In this document: positions 55,732 to 64,000 of the stretch, piece after piece
How the letters are laid out: every line of letters begins with the position of its first letter
Numbering within the stretch: the stretch's first letter is position 1
NCBI RefSeq assembly: GCF_021271205.1
Contig: NZ_JAIWKS010000003.1
Coordinates: 372,001 to 436,000, forward strand
Source: Pseudomonas uvaldensis
GTDB lineage: Bacteria > Pseudomonadota > Gammaproteobacteria > Pseudomonadales > Pseudomonadaceae
Reading direction: 5' to 3'
Length of the DNA: 64,000 bases
The notes under the pieces: generated by a model
The model's input: the letters and a program-made list of their open reading frames with translations, nothing else
The model's database searches: none
Told to the model about the DNA's origin: nothing
Made by a program: the position numbers and the translations under genes

Positions 55732-55759
55732 TGTGACACGGAGCGTTTTTCAAAAGTTC
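55732..55759 (-). promoter_or_regulatory. Candidate AlgU (sigma-22) promoter of the DUF4398-lptF operon
   Basis: Minus strand: GAACTT at 55759-55754, 17 bases, TCACA at 55736-55732. The AlgU/RpoE-like consensus is GAACTT, 16-17 bases, TCTGA; the -35 is perfect and the -10 agrees in 3 of 5 bases. It would start a leader of about 105 bases. LptF is AlgU-controlled in P. aeruginosa. Confidence 0.55.
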
Positions 55760-55790
55760 AGCAAAGATGGCCAATCGCCAAAAAGTATTG

Positions 55791-55806
55791 CTGACCAATC
55801 GGTCAG
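55791..55806. promoter_or_regulatory. Palindrome upstream of the AlgU-like promoter
   Basis: CTGACC-AATC-GGTCAG, perfect 6-bp arms with 4-base spacer, about 32 bases upstream of the GAACTT box. It could be an operator or activator site for the DUF4398-lptF pair. Confidence 0.35.
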
Positions 55807-55882
55807 GGTTAAAAAAGCTGAACTTTCAAGGCGCGCAGCGGTATTCCCAGCGCCAAATCATGGCGCCGGGAGGGAGGATGGG

Positions 55883-56227
55883 TCAGTGCTTCGATTTGTC
55901 GTTCTGCGACGAAAGCTGATGCAGATGGCGGCGGGAGAGGGCGAGGAATCGCGGCGTAGGACCGACGTCTTCGTATAGAGGGTCGCCTTCTTCGTCGGTG
56001 GCGACCACTTGTGAGCCCTTGACGTACGGGAAGCTCGCTTCCAGTTCTTCCAGGGCTGCCCCGATCAGCTCGCCGAGCAGTTCTTCGGGCTGGCGTTTGG
56101 GGTACATATCGCAGATCGCCGCCAGGCGTGCGGCGGCTTCTACATCCAGATGTATCGTGTAGCCGGTCTGGGTCAGGTGGCCCTTGGCGTTTTCTTCCCA
56201 GTGCTGGGCGAGTTCACGGATTTTCAT
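55883..56227 (-). CDS. Small conserved hypothetical protein (PA3688-like)
   Basis: 114 residues from the ATG at 56227, with GAGG five bases upstream. Starts MKIRELAQHWEENAKGHLTQ; contains LDVEAAARLAAICDMYPKRQPEELLGELIGAALEELE, a helical stretch resembling ribbon-helix-helix-like or pilin-assembly-annotated small proteins, and an acidic C-terminal part. No signal peptide. Divergent from ppc, with the same layout as around PA3688-PA3687. Function unknown. Confidence 0.75.
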   Translation of the reverse strand: MKIRELAQHWEENAKGHLTQTGYTIHLDVEAAARLAAICDMYPKRQPEELLGELIGAALEELEASFPYVKGSQVVATDEEGDPLYEDVGPTPRFLALSRRHLHQLSSQNDKSKH

Positions 56228-56420
56228 GATGGCCTCAATCAGTCTGCTCGTGGCAGGCGCGGTGAGTGGCAAGCCGTCGTGTGGCTTACTTATGAGACTA
56301 GCTTTGCCCTACAAGGTTTAAAGACCCTTCGTCGCTTGTCATAAACGACTGGTATCGGCACTCTCTGACTCATGTGTCTAACCCGATAGCTGCCCGGACC
56401 TTTTTGCTGGAGAACTGCTG

Positions 56421-59051
56421 ATGACCGATATCGATGCACGCTTGCGCGAAGATGTTCACCTGCTTGGCGAGTTGTTGGGAAACACCATCCGCGAACAGTA
56501 CGGGGACCGGTTTCTCGACAAGATCGAGCAGATCCGCAAGGGCGCCAAGGCCGATCGGCGTGGCTCCGCGGACGCCGAGCTCAGCGCCAGCCTCAATCAG
56601 TTGACCGAGGATGAACTGCTGCCGGTGGCACGGGCGTTCAACCAGTTCCTGAACCTGGCCAACATCGCCGAGCAGTACCAACTGATCCACCGTCGCGACG
56701 AATCCAAGCCCGCGCCGTTCGAGGCGCGGGTGTTGCCGGAACTGCTGGCGCGGTTGCGGGCAGAGGGACACAGTGCCGAATCCCTGGCACGGCAATTGGG
56801 CCGGCTGGAGATCGAACTGGTCCTCACGGCGCACCCCACGGAAGTGGCCCGCCGCACACTGATCCAGAAATACGACGCCATCGCCGCGCAATTGGCGGCC
56901 CAGGATCATCGGGACCTGACTACCGTCGAACGGGCGCAGATTCATCAGCGTCTTCAGCGATTGATCGCCGAAGCCTGGCACACCGAGGAAATCCGCCGTA
57001 CCCGGCCGACTCCCGTCGATGAAGCCAAGTGGGGCTTCGCAGTGATCGAGCATTCGCTGTGGCACGCCATCCCCAACTACCTGCGCAAGGCCGACCAGGC
57101 CCTGCACGCCGCCACCGGCCTGCGCCTGCCCTTGGAGGCTGCGCCGGTGCGCTTTGCTTCCTGGATGGGCGGCGACCGCGACGGCAACCCGAATGTCACG
57201 GCCGCAGTGACCCGCGAAGTCTTGTTGCTGGCGCGCTGGATGGCGGCCGATCTGTACCTGCGCGACGTCGATCAACTGGCGGCCGACCTGTCCATGCAAA
57301 AGGCCAGCGACGCCTTGCGTGCCCAGGCCGGCGACAGTGCCGAACCTTATCGTGCGGTCCTCAAGCAATTGCGCGAGCGCCTGCGGGCCACGCGTAATTG
57401 GGCACAGGCATCGCTCAAAGTCGCTACGCCGGCCCCGGCGGAGGTGCTGCAGAACAACCGCGAGCTACTCGATCCTCTGGAGCTGTGCTACCAGTCGCTG
57501 CATGAGTGCGGCATGGGCGTGATCGCCGACGGGCCGCTGCTCGACTGCCTGCGCCGGGCGGTGACGTTCGGGCTGTTCCTGGTGCGCCTCGATGTGCGCC
57601 AGGACTCGACACGTCATACCGCTGCCATGACCGAAATTACCGATTACCTGGGGCTTGGCCGCTACGAGGAATGGGACGAGGAGCAGCGCATCGGCTTCCT
57701 GTTGGATGAGCTGAACAACCGTCGCCCGCTGCTGCCGTCCAATTTCAAGCCTTCGGCGGATACGGCGGAAGTCCTGGCGACCTGTCGGGAAGTCGCGGCG
57801 GCGCCGGCGGCATCACTGGGGTCGTATGTGATTTCCATGGCTGGCGCGGCTTCCGATGTGCTGGCGGTCCAGCTGCTGCTGAAAGAGGCAGGCGTGTTGC
57901 GGCCGATGCGGGTGGTGCCGCTGTTCGAAACCCTGGCGGACCTGGACAACGCCGGGCCGGTAATCGAGCGGTTGTTGCTGTTGCCGGGTTACCGTTCCCG
58001 GTTGCAAGGGCCCCAGGAAGTGATGATCGGTTACTCCGATTCGGCCAAGGACGCTGGAACCACGGCGGCGGCCTGGGCCCAATACCGGGCTCAGGAACGG
58101 CTGGTGGACATATGCCGCGAACAGCAAGTCGAATTGCTGCTGTTCCATGGCCGTGGCGGCACCGTGGGGCGTGGTGGCGGCCCGGCCCACGCGGCAATCC
58201 TGTCGCAGCCGCCAGGATCGGTGGCGGGACGTTTCCGCACCACCGAACAGGGTGAAATGATTCGTTTCAAATTCGGCCTGCCGGACATCGCCGAACAAAA
58301 CCTCAACCTCTACCTCGCAGCGGTGCTGGAGGCGACCTTGCTGCCTCCGCCGCCGCCCACGCCCCAGTGGCGGCACCTGATGGATGAACTGGCGGCCGAC
58401 GGCGTCAAGGCCTACCGCGCCGTGGTGCGGGAAAACCCGCAGTTCGTCGAGTATTTCCGCCAGTCCACGCCGGAGCAGGAGCTGGGCCGCCTGCCCCTGG
58501 GCAGTCGACCGGCCAAGCGGCGGGCTGGAGGCATCGAAAGCCTGCGGGCGATTCCCTGGATCTTCGGCTGGACCCAGACCCGCCTGATGTTGCCGGCCTG
58601 GCTCGGCTGGGAAACCGCCCTGGGCAAGGCGCTGGAGCGTGGTGAGGGTGAGTTGCTAGGGCAGATGCGCGAGCAGTGGCCCTTCTTCCGCACCCGCATC
58701 GACATGCTGGAAATGGTGCTGGCCAAGGCGGATGCCGATATCGCGCGCTCCTACGACGAGCGTCTGGTGGAACCGGCACTGCAACCTTTGGGTGCGCACT
58801 TACGCGACCTATTGTCGCAGGCCTGCTCCGTGGTCCTGGGTTTGACCGGTCAGTCGCAGCTACTGGCACATAGCCCAGAGACATTGGAATTCATCAGTCT
58901 TCGCAACACCTACCTGGACCCGTTGCACCTGTTGCAGGCCGAACTCCTGGCACGCTCGAGGCAGCAGGACGTTGCCCAGGGCAGCCCCGTGGAACAGGCG
59001 TTGCTGGTGTCTGTAGCGGGGATCGCCGCAGGCTTGCGCAACACCGGTTGA
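56421..59051 (+). CDS. ppc: Phosphoenolpyruvate carboxylase
   Basis: 876 residues, full length. Replenishes oxaloacetate from PEP and bicarbonate. Catalytic His in [14 protein letters not shown] near residue 137, the [14 protein letters not shown] loop near 577, and [15 protein letters not shown] with Arg/Asp ligands. C-terminal residues end in GLRNTG as usual for the tetrameric enzyme that is regulated by acetyl-CoA and aspartate. The 148 bases upstream hold its ribosome site (GGAG) but no clear promoter. Confidence 0.98.
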   Translation: MTDIDARLREDVHLLGELLGNTIREQYGDRFLDKIEQIRKGAKADRRGSADAELSASLNQLTEDELLPVARAFNQFLNLANIAEQYQLIHRRDESKPAPFEARVLPELLARLRAEGHSAESLARQLGRLEIELVLTAHPTEVARRTLIQKYDAIAAQLAAQDHRDLTTVERAQIHQRLQRLIAEAWHTEEIRRTRPTPVDEAKWGFAVIEHSLWHAIPNYLRKADQALHAATGLRLPLEAAPVRFASWMGGDRDGNPNVTAAVTREVLLLARWMAADLYLRDVDQLAADLSMQKASDALRAQAGDSAEPYRAVLKQLRERLRATRNWAQASLKVATPAPAEVLQNNRELLDPLELCYQSLHECGMGVIADGPLLDCLRRAVTFGLFLVRLDVRQDSTRHTAAMTEITDYLGLGRYEEWDEEQRIGFLLDELNNRRPLLPSNFKPSADTAEVLATCREVAAAPAASLGSYVISMAGAASDVLAVQLLLKEAGVLRPMRVVPLFETLADLDNAGPVIERLLLLPGYRSRLQGPQEVMIGYSDSAKDAGTTAAAWAQYRAQERLVDICREQQVELLLFHGRGGTVGRGGGPAHAAILSQPPGSVAGRFRTTEQGEMIRFKFGLPDIAEQNLNLYLAAVLEATLLPPPPPTPQWRHLMDELAADGVKAYRAVVRENPQFVEYFRQSTPEQELGRLPLGSRPAKRRAGGIESLRAIPWIFGWTQTRLMLPAWLGWETALGKALERGEGELLGQMREQWPFFRTRIDMLEMVLAKADADIARSYDERLVEPALQPLGAHLRDLLSQACSVVLGLTGQSQLLAHSPETLEFISLRNTYLDPLHLLQAELLARSRQQDVAQGSPVEQALLVSVAGIAAGLRNTG

Positions 59052-59993
<942 letters not shown>

Positions 59994-60015
59994 GAGATCT
60001 GATCCGCTGTCTCGA

Positions 60016-60050
60016 CTCCGGCCCGCTTGCGGGCCGGAGTTGTTTATACT
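60016..60050 (+). terminator. Terminator of adk overlapping the tsaB promoter
   Basis: CTCCGGCCCGC / GCGGGCCGGAG stem followed by TTGTTT. The T-run merges into TATACT (60045-60050), the likely -10 of tsaB, 37 bases before its ATG. Confidence 0.8.
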
Positions 60051-60086
60051 GGCGCACTTTTTCCTACCTGATTGACGGACACACCG

Positions 60087-60764
60087 ATGAGCACCTTGCT
60101 GGCCCTGGACACCGCGACTGAAGCTTGCTCCGTTGCCTTGCTGCACGACGGCAAGGTCACGAGCCATTACGAGGTGATTCCGCGCCTGCATGCCCAGAAA
60201 CTGTTGCCGATGATCCAGCAATTGCTCAGCGATGCCGGCACGACCTTGCAGGCGGTGGATGCAATTGCCTTCGGTCGTGGCCCAGGGGCCTTCACCGGCG
60301 TGCGCATCGCCATCGGCGTGGTGCAGGGGCTGGCGTTTGCCCTGGAGCGCCCGGTGCTGCCCGTCTCGAACCTGGCGGTGCTGGCCCAGCGGGCATTGCG
60401 CGAGCATGGCGCCCGTCAGGTGGCGGCTGCCATCGATGCGCGCATGGATGAGGTGTACTGGGGCTGCTACCGGGAAACCGCTGGCGAGATGCGCCTGGTG
60501 GGGGCCGAAGCGGTTCTGCCACCCGAAGTCGCGGCGTTGCCGGCAGGCGCCGAGGGGGAGTGGTTCGGCGCCGGCACCGGTTGGGGCTACGGCGAGCGAA
60601 TTGCCGTGAAGCTCAGCGGCCAGGACGTCACCTCGTTGCCTCACGCCGAAGACCTGCTCACCCTGGCGCGTTTTGCCTGGGAGCGTGGCGAAGCCATTCC
60701 GGCCGATGATGCCCAGCCGGTTTACCTGCGGGACAAGGTCGCCACGCCCAAGTCCGAACGGTAA
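60087..60764 (+). CDS. tsaB: tRNA threonylcarbamoyladenosine biosynthesis protein TsaB
   Basis: 225 residues from the ATG at 60087 (MSTLLALDTATEACSVALL). Scaffold partner of TsaD in making t6A37 of ANN-decoding tRNAs. ASKHA-fold features: LHAQKLLPMIQQLL and FGRGPGAFTGVRIAIGVVQGLAF. It lacks the metal-binding His pair of TsaD, as expected. Followed by an unusual REP pair. Confidence 0.96.
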   Translation: MSTLLALDTATEACSVALLHDGKVTSHYEVIPRLHAQKLLPMIQQLLSDAGTTLQAVDAIAFGRGPGAFTGVRIAIGVVQGLAFALERPVLPVSNLAVLAQRALREHGARQVAAAIDARMDEVYWGCYRETAGEMRLVGAEAVLPPEVAALPAGAEGEWFGAGTGWGYGERIAVKLSGQDVTSLPHAEDLLTLARFAWERGEAIPADDAQPVYLRDKVATPKSER

Positions 60765-60778
60765 AGCGGTGTCGGTGT

Positions 60779-60866
60779 GTAGGAGCAAGGCTTGCCCGCG
60801 ATGGATTGATGCGGTTTGTCATGAAACCGAAGTGCCTTGATCGCGGGCAAGCCTTGCTCCCACAAA
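60779..60866. repeat. REP pair of a second type after tsaB
   Basis: GTAGGAGCAAGGCTTGCCCGCGAT and ATCGCGGGCAAGCCTTGCTCCCAC are inverted copies about 40 bases apart. The core GCAAGGCTTGCCCGCGAT differs from the GCGGGCTTGCTCGCGAA class elsewhere in the window. Confidence 0.85.
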
Positions 60867-61026
60867 ATGAACTGCACCCCAAAAGTCACACCCAATATTA
60901 CCAGTCGTCATTTTTTTACCCGGTTTTTAAACCTTTTGGCCTTTATGTGTTCTAGTTATCACTTGCGCATTTGCGCGGCTTTAAAAGTGCCGCTAAATTG
61001 CCATCATTGATACCGAGCATTCTGTT

Positions 61027-61335
61027 ATGCGTATAGACGGCGTTTCTTCTCAGTCCTATCCCATCAAGCGCAGGCCCCGTACGGGCAAGATCGCTGATCA
61101 GGAGACCTTCGACGACCTCGATGGCGAACTGGAGTTTCCGTCTGAAGAGCAATTGGCTGCCCGTGCCGCCAAAGCCTCCGCACAGCGCCTGAGCAATCTT
61201 CCCGCCCGCCAGCAAGACATGATTTACCATCGCGCCATGACTCGAAGCGTGGCGACGGCCTTGGCGAGCTACTTGAGCACCGCCGGTTTCGTCGACTGGG
61301 ATATGGAAGTGCTGGGGCTCGACCTCTACATCTGA
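61027..61335 (+). CDS. Hypothetical protein co-translated with YecE-like gene
   Basis: 102 residues: MRIDGVSSQSYPIKRRPRTG, an acidic middle (DDLDGELEFPSEEQ), and a helical end with YHRAMTRSVATALASYLSTAGFVDWD. No signal peptide, no recognised domain; I believe similar proteins follow tsaB in other pseudomonads. Its stop overlaps the next ATG by one base, so it is coupled to the DUF72 gene. The 160 bases before it are AT-rich and likely hold the promoter. Confidence 0.75.
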   Translation: MRIDGVSSQSYPIKRRPRTGKIADQETFDDLDGELEFPSEEQLAARAAKASAQRLSNLPARQQDMIYHRAMTRSVATALASYLSTAGFVDWDMEVLGLDLYI

Positions 61336-62195
61336 TGGTATTGCCTTATTACCTGGGCTGTCCGTCCTGGAGCGAAAACGCCTGGCGCGATTACCTTTAT
61401 CCCCAGGATGCCAGAAGCTCCGATTTCCTGAATCTCTACGCTCAAGTGTTCAACGCCGTGGAAGGCAACACCACCTTCTACGCGAGCCCGTCAGCGGCTA
61501 TCGTGCAGCGCTGGGCCGATGTCATGCCTGAGCATTTTCGCTTCACCGCCAAGTTTCCCGGTGATATCAGCCACGTTGGCGACTTGCGCGAGCACCCGGT
61601 GGCGGTCGACACGTTCCTGCAACTGCTCAGCCCCTTGGGCGAGCGTGTCTCGCCGTTCTGGCTGCAACTGTCCAAGGCCTTCACCCCGAATCGACTGCCC
61701 GAGTTGGCCGGGTTCATCGACGCCTTGCAGCGTCCTCTGGCGGTAGAAGTCCGCCACGATGAATTCTTCGCCAAAGGCGATGCCGAGCGGCGTCTCAATC
61801 GCTTGTTGCTGGACCGTGGCGTAGAGCGCATCTGCCTCGACCCACGGGCTTTGTTCAGTTGCACCTCGACCGATCCGGCGGTGCTCCATGCTCAATCGAA
61901 GAAGCCACGGGTGCCGCCCCGCCCGGCAGCTTTCACCCAATACCCGCAAGTGCGTTTCATCGGTCATCCGGTGCTGGAGGCCAACGAGCCGTTCCTGACG
62001 CCCTGGGTGGAGAAAATCGCCGGCTGGATCGAAGAAGGGCGTACGCCTTATATCTTCTTGCATACCTCCGATAACCTGCTGGCGGCGAAACTCGCACAAC
62101 ATTTCCACCGGCGATTGATGTCTCGATTGCCTGGCCTGCCGGCCCTGCCTGAGCTATACAGAGAGCCCGCCGCCGAGCAACTGGGTTTGCTCTGA
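61335..62195 (+). CDS. DUF72 (YecE-like) protein
   Basis: 286 residues. TIM-barrel DUF72 family: YYLGCPSWSENAWRDYLYP at the start, FNAVEGNTTFYASPS, FRFTAKFPGDISH, and VEVRHDEFF. Resembles sugar-phosphate isomerase-like barrels, but no activity is established. Translationally coupled to the 102-residue protein. Confidence 0.88.
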   Translation: MVLPYYLGCPSWSENAWRDYLYPQDARSSDFLNLYAQVFNAVEGNTTFYASPSAAIVQRWADVMPEHFRFTAKFPGDISHVGDLREHPVAVDTFLQLLSPLGERVSPFWLQLSKAFTPNRLPELAGFIDALQRPLAVEVRHDEFFAKGDAERRLNRLLLDRGVERICLDPRALFSCTSTDPAVLHAQSKKPRVPPRPAAFTQYPQVRFIGHPVLEANEPFLTPWVEKIAGWIEEGRTPYIFLHTSDNLLAAKLAQHFHRRLMSRLPGLPALPELYREPAAEQLGLL

Positions 62196-62227
62196 GGCGA
62201 TATCTTCTCTGCTCAGGAGCGACATTC

Positions 62228-63049
62228 ATGGATGCACAAACCCGTCGAGCCCAGGCGTTCAAGGCCTTGCATGAACGCGAAGGGGCCTTTGTCATTCCCA
62301 ATCCGTGGGATGCCGGTTCCGCGAAAATGCTGGCAACGCTCGGTTTCGAGGCGCTGGCGACCACCAGTGCCGGTTTTGCTTTCTCCCTGGCCCGGCCCGA
62401 TGGTGCCCTGGCGCTGGAGGACACGCTTGCCAATGTCCGGGCCATCGTGGCGGCCACTGACTTGCCGGTGGCGGTCGACCTGGAGAACGGCTTTGCCGAT
62501 GGGCCCGAGGATTGCGCCCGCAACCTGCTTCGTGCGGCGCACGCCGGTGCGGTCGGGGGATCCATCGAAGATGCCACGGGGCGCGAAGAAAGCCCGATCT
62601 ATTGCTTCGACCATGCCGTGGCGCGGATCAAGGCCGCAGCCGACGCGGTGCGCAGCCTGCCGTTTCCTTTCCTGCTGACGGCCCGCGCGGAAAACTTCCT
62701 GCACGGCAATCCCGATCTGGATGACACGATTCGTCGATTGAAGGCGTTCGCCGACGCAGGTGCCGATGTGTTGTATGCCCCGGGGTTAAGCACTGCCGAG
62801 CAAGTGCTCGCCGTGGTTCAGGCCGTGGCACCGAAGCCGGTCAACGTGTTGATGTCCGGGGCGCTGGACTTGACGGTTGCGCAGCTGAGCGAATTGGGCG
62901 TCAAGCGTATCAGCGTCGGTTCGGCCCTGGCCCTGGCGGCGTATGGCGAATTCTTCCGCGCTGCCGAGGAAATCCAGCAGCAGGGCACGTTCACCTTTAC
63001 AAAACGCTCGATGCCGTTCAAGCAGGCCAACGAGCTGTTCAAGGGCTGA
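62228..63049 (+). CDS. Isocitrate lyase/PEP mutase superfamily enzyme
   Basis: 273 residues. The fold is recognisable from AFVIPNPWDAGSAKMLATLGFEALATTSAG, VAVDLENGFADGPED (metal-binding acidic residues), GGSIEDAT, and LLTARAENFL. Members cleave or form C-C or P-C bonds in 2-methylisocitrate, oxaloacetate or phosphonates. The KKCGH-type catalytic loop of isocitrate lyase proper is not visible, so it is more like the carboxyphosphonoenolpyruvate mutase or oxaloacetate decarboxylase subgroup. GGAG precedes the ATG. Confidence 0.87.
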   Translation: MDAQTRRAQAFKALHEREGAFVIPNPWDAGSAKMLATLGFEALATTSAGFAFSLARPDGALALEDTLANVRAIVAATDLPVAVDLENGFADGPEDCARNLLRAAHAGAVGGSIEDATGREESPIYCFDHAVARIKAAADAVRSLPFPFLLTARAENFLHGNPDLDDTIRRLKAFADAGADVLYAPGLSTAEQVLAVVQAVAPKPVNVLMSGALDLTVAQLSELGVKRISVGSALALAAYGEFFRAAEEIQQQGTFTFTKRSMPFKQANELFKG

Positions 63050-63059
63050 TGATCGAGGC

Positions 63060-63764
63060 ATGGCCGTGCGGGTTCTAAAAGGTTTGCTGGTGGTGGGGCT
63101 GTTGGTGGGCGTTGCGTTATTCGCGGTATGGCGGGGTTGGCTGTCGCTGCCGCCGCAGTGGAATCCCTGGGCGCCCCTGGATGTCAACGTCCCGCCGAAC
63201 CTGCTGACCCGCTACAAGCTCATGGCCCTGCGCAACGACCCGCAGCTGTGCGACCAGGCCCTCGCGACATCCGGGTTGCGGACCGCTCGCCAGGCCGACA
63301 GTGGCGCCAAGTCTGATTGTCCGCTGACCAACGTGTTGAGGGTGCAGGGTGGCGAGGTTGCATTGAGCAGCAGCTTCCTGGCCAGTTGTCCGTTGGCGGT
63401 GGCGTTCGCCCTGTTCGAGCGCCATGCATTGCAGCCGGCGGCTATAGGTGCCTACGGGCAGAAAGTGACGCGGGTGGATCACCTGGGCAGTTTCGCCTGC
63501 CGCAACATGTACGGTCGGGAAACCGGTGCGCGCAGCCAGCATGCCACGGCCAGTGCGTTGGACATCGCTGGGTTTCGCCTGGCGAACGGTCGCACGATCA
63601 GCGTGCTCAGGGATTGGCCGAAGGACGGCAACGACGCTCGCTTCCTGCGCCAGGTACGCGACGGCGCCTGTGACATGTTCAGTGTGGTCTTGAGCCCGGA
63701 TTACAACGCGGCGCACCGCAACCATTTCCATCTGGACGTGGGGCCGTGGTGGATCTGTCGGTAG
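63060..63764 (+). CDS. Extensin-like (peptidase M15-fold) membrane-anchored protein
   Basis: 234 residues from the ATG at 63060. N-terminal membrane anchor (LLVVGLLVGVALFAVW), then an extensin-like C-terminal domain with HATASALDIAGF and NHFHLDVG, the His/Asp pattern of zinc D-Ala-D-Ala carboxypeptidases of the M15 fold. Cys residues (SDCPLTN, ASCPLAV, FACRNM, GACDMF) suggest disulfides in the periplasm. It probably trims peptidoglycan or a similar wall peptide; this is inference. Confidence 0.82.
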   Translation: MAVRVLKGLLVVGLLVGVALFAVWRGWLSLPPQWNPWAPLDVNVPPNLLTRYKLMALRNDPQLCDQALATSGLRTARQADSGAKSDCPLTNVLRVQGGEVALSSSFLASCPLAVAFALFERHALQPAAIGAYGQKVTRVDHLGSFACRNMYGRETGARSQHATASALDIAGFRLANGRTISVLRDWPKDGNDARFLRQVRDGACDMFSVVLSPDYNAAHRNHFHLDVGPWWICR

Positions 63765-63788
63765 AAGTATTTGTGTACAGGGCACCCG

Positions 63789-64000
63789 TCAGGCGGCGAT
63801 ACGCAGGTTCTGCAATACGATCGGGCGTGCCCAGCGGGTATCGAAATCCAGGGCTTTCTGCTGGGCCACGATTTCTTCTTCCGGGAATGGCGGGAAGGGC
63901 TTGTCCAGCAGGTCCAGTTCGAACTCGGCAATCGGCAGGTGCAGCGGGCGTGGCTGTGGAGCCGGGCCAGGTTCGGGCAGCGGTTGGCCGGCGGCGAGGA
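63789..64000 (-). CDS. C-terminal part of an unidentified protein (continues beyond window)
   Basis: About 70 residues visible on the minus strand, open to the window end. Pro-rich (LPEPGPAPQPRPLHLPIAEF), then LDLLDKPFPPFPEEEIVAQQ and ending in WARPIVLQNLRIAA. No domain recognised. Convergent with the extensin-like gene, 24 bases apart. Confidence 0.6.
   Translation of the reverse strand, partial: LAAGQPLPEPGPAPQPRPLHLPIAEFELDLLDKPFPPFPEEEIVAQQKALDFDTRWARPIVLQNLRIAA

Noticed and set aside
55821..55845. A second GAACTT box on the plus strand as an AlgU promoter
   Set aside because: No matching -10 at 16-17 bases and no plus-strand gene downstream before ppc, about 600 bases away.

Overview
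The window comes from a Pseudomonas chromosome, most likely the P. fluorescens group. This rests on high-GC Pseudomonas-style codon use, many copies of the GTGGGAGCGGGCTTGCTCGC type REP element, Pseudomonas-restricted families (DUF3509, the PA3691/LptF pair, PA3698-type lipoprotein) and gene orders that, from memory, match P. aeruginosa blocks PA3749-PA3735, PA0777-PA0779 and PA3708-PA3682. Nearly all of it is core genome; I see no tRNA, rRNA, CRISPR array, prophage or transposase.

Layout. 1-2.9 kb: end of a multicopper oxidase gene, tadA, and the cmoA-cmoB pair for tRNA wobble-uridine modification. 3-6.7 kb: YhhN membrane protein, a chagasin-type peptidase inhibitor and a Lon-family protease behind a near-perfect sigma-32 promoter. 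6.8-10.3 kb: MFS transporter, CBS-domain CorC-like protein, cytochrome c assembly-type membrane protein. 10.5-14.1 kb: ffh, then the rpsP-rimM-trmD-rplS translation operon. 14.2-20.1 kb: xerD, dsbC, hom, thrC, with a small AT-rich insert between xerD and dsbC. 20.2-29.6 kb: truncated sensor protein, DUF3509 protein, CoA-transferase, yaeQ, recJ, an Old Yellow Enzyme, opgD, and a 61-residue protein. 29.7-37.8 kb: a minus-strand putrescine/GABA-type unit (LysR regulator, aldehyde dehydrogenase, YdcSTUV-like ABC transporter, second aldehyde dehydrogenase). 38-47.3 kb: DUF533 protein and the complete wspABCDEFR surface-sensing operon that makes cyclic-di-GMP. 47.4-55.6 kb: prfB with its programmed frameshift, lysS, TetR regulator, lipoprotein, DUF1704 peptidase-like protein, alpha/beta hydrolase, and the envelope pair DUF4398 lipoprotein plus LptF. 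55.8-64 kb: ppc, adk, tsaB, several small conserved genes, and the 3' end of an unidentified minus-strand gene.

The most unusual region is 15.1-16.3 kb. An intact xerD is followed by an AT-rich gene for a single-domain ricin-type beta-trefoil lectin, a possible 40-residue hydrophobic ORF, and a second, 86% identical copy of the last part of xerD. This looks like integration at, or recombination through, the 3' end of xerD, leaving a cargo gene. Other points of note are the sensor that ends right after its PAS domain with no kinase, the candidate sigma-32 and AlgU promoters, the TTG start of wspF, and the paralogous aldehyde dehydrogenases bracketing one ABC transporter.

Limits: family names come from recognising motifs and sequences by eye. 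No database search, alignment program or promoter model was run.
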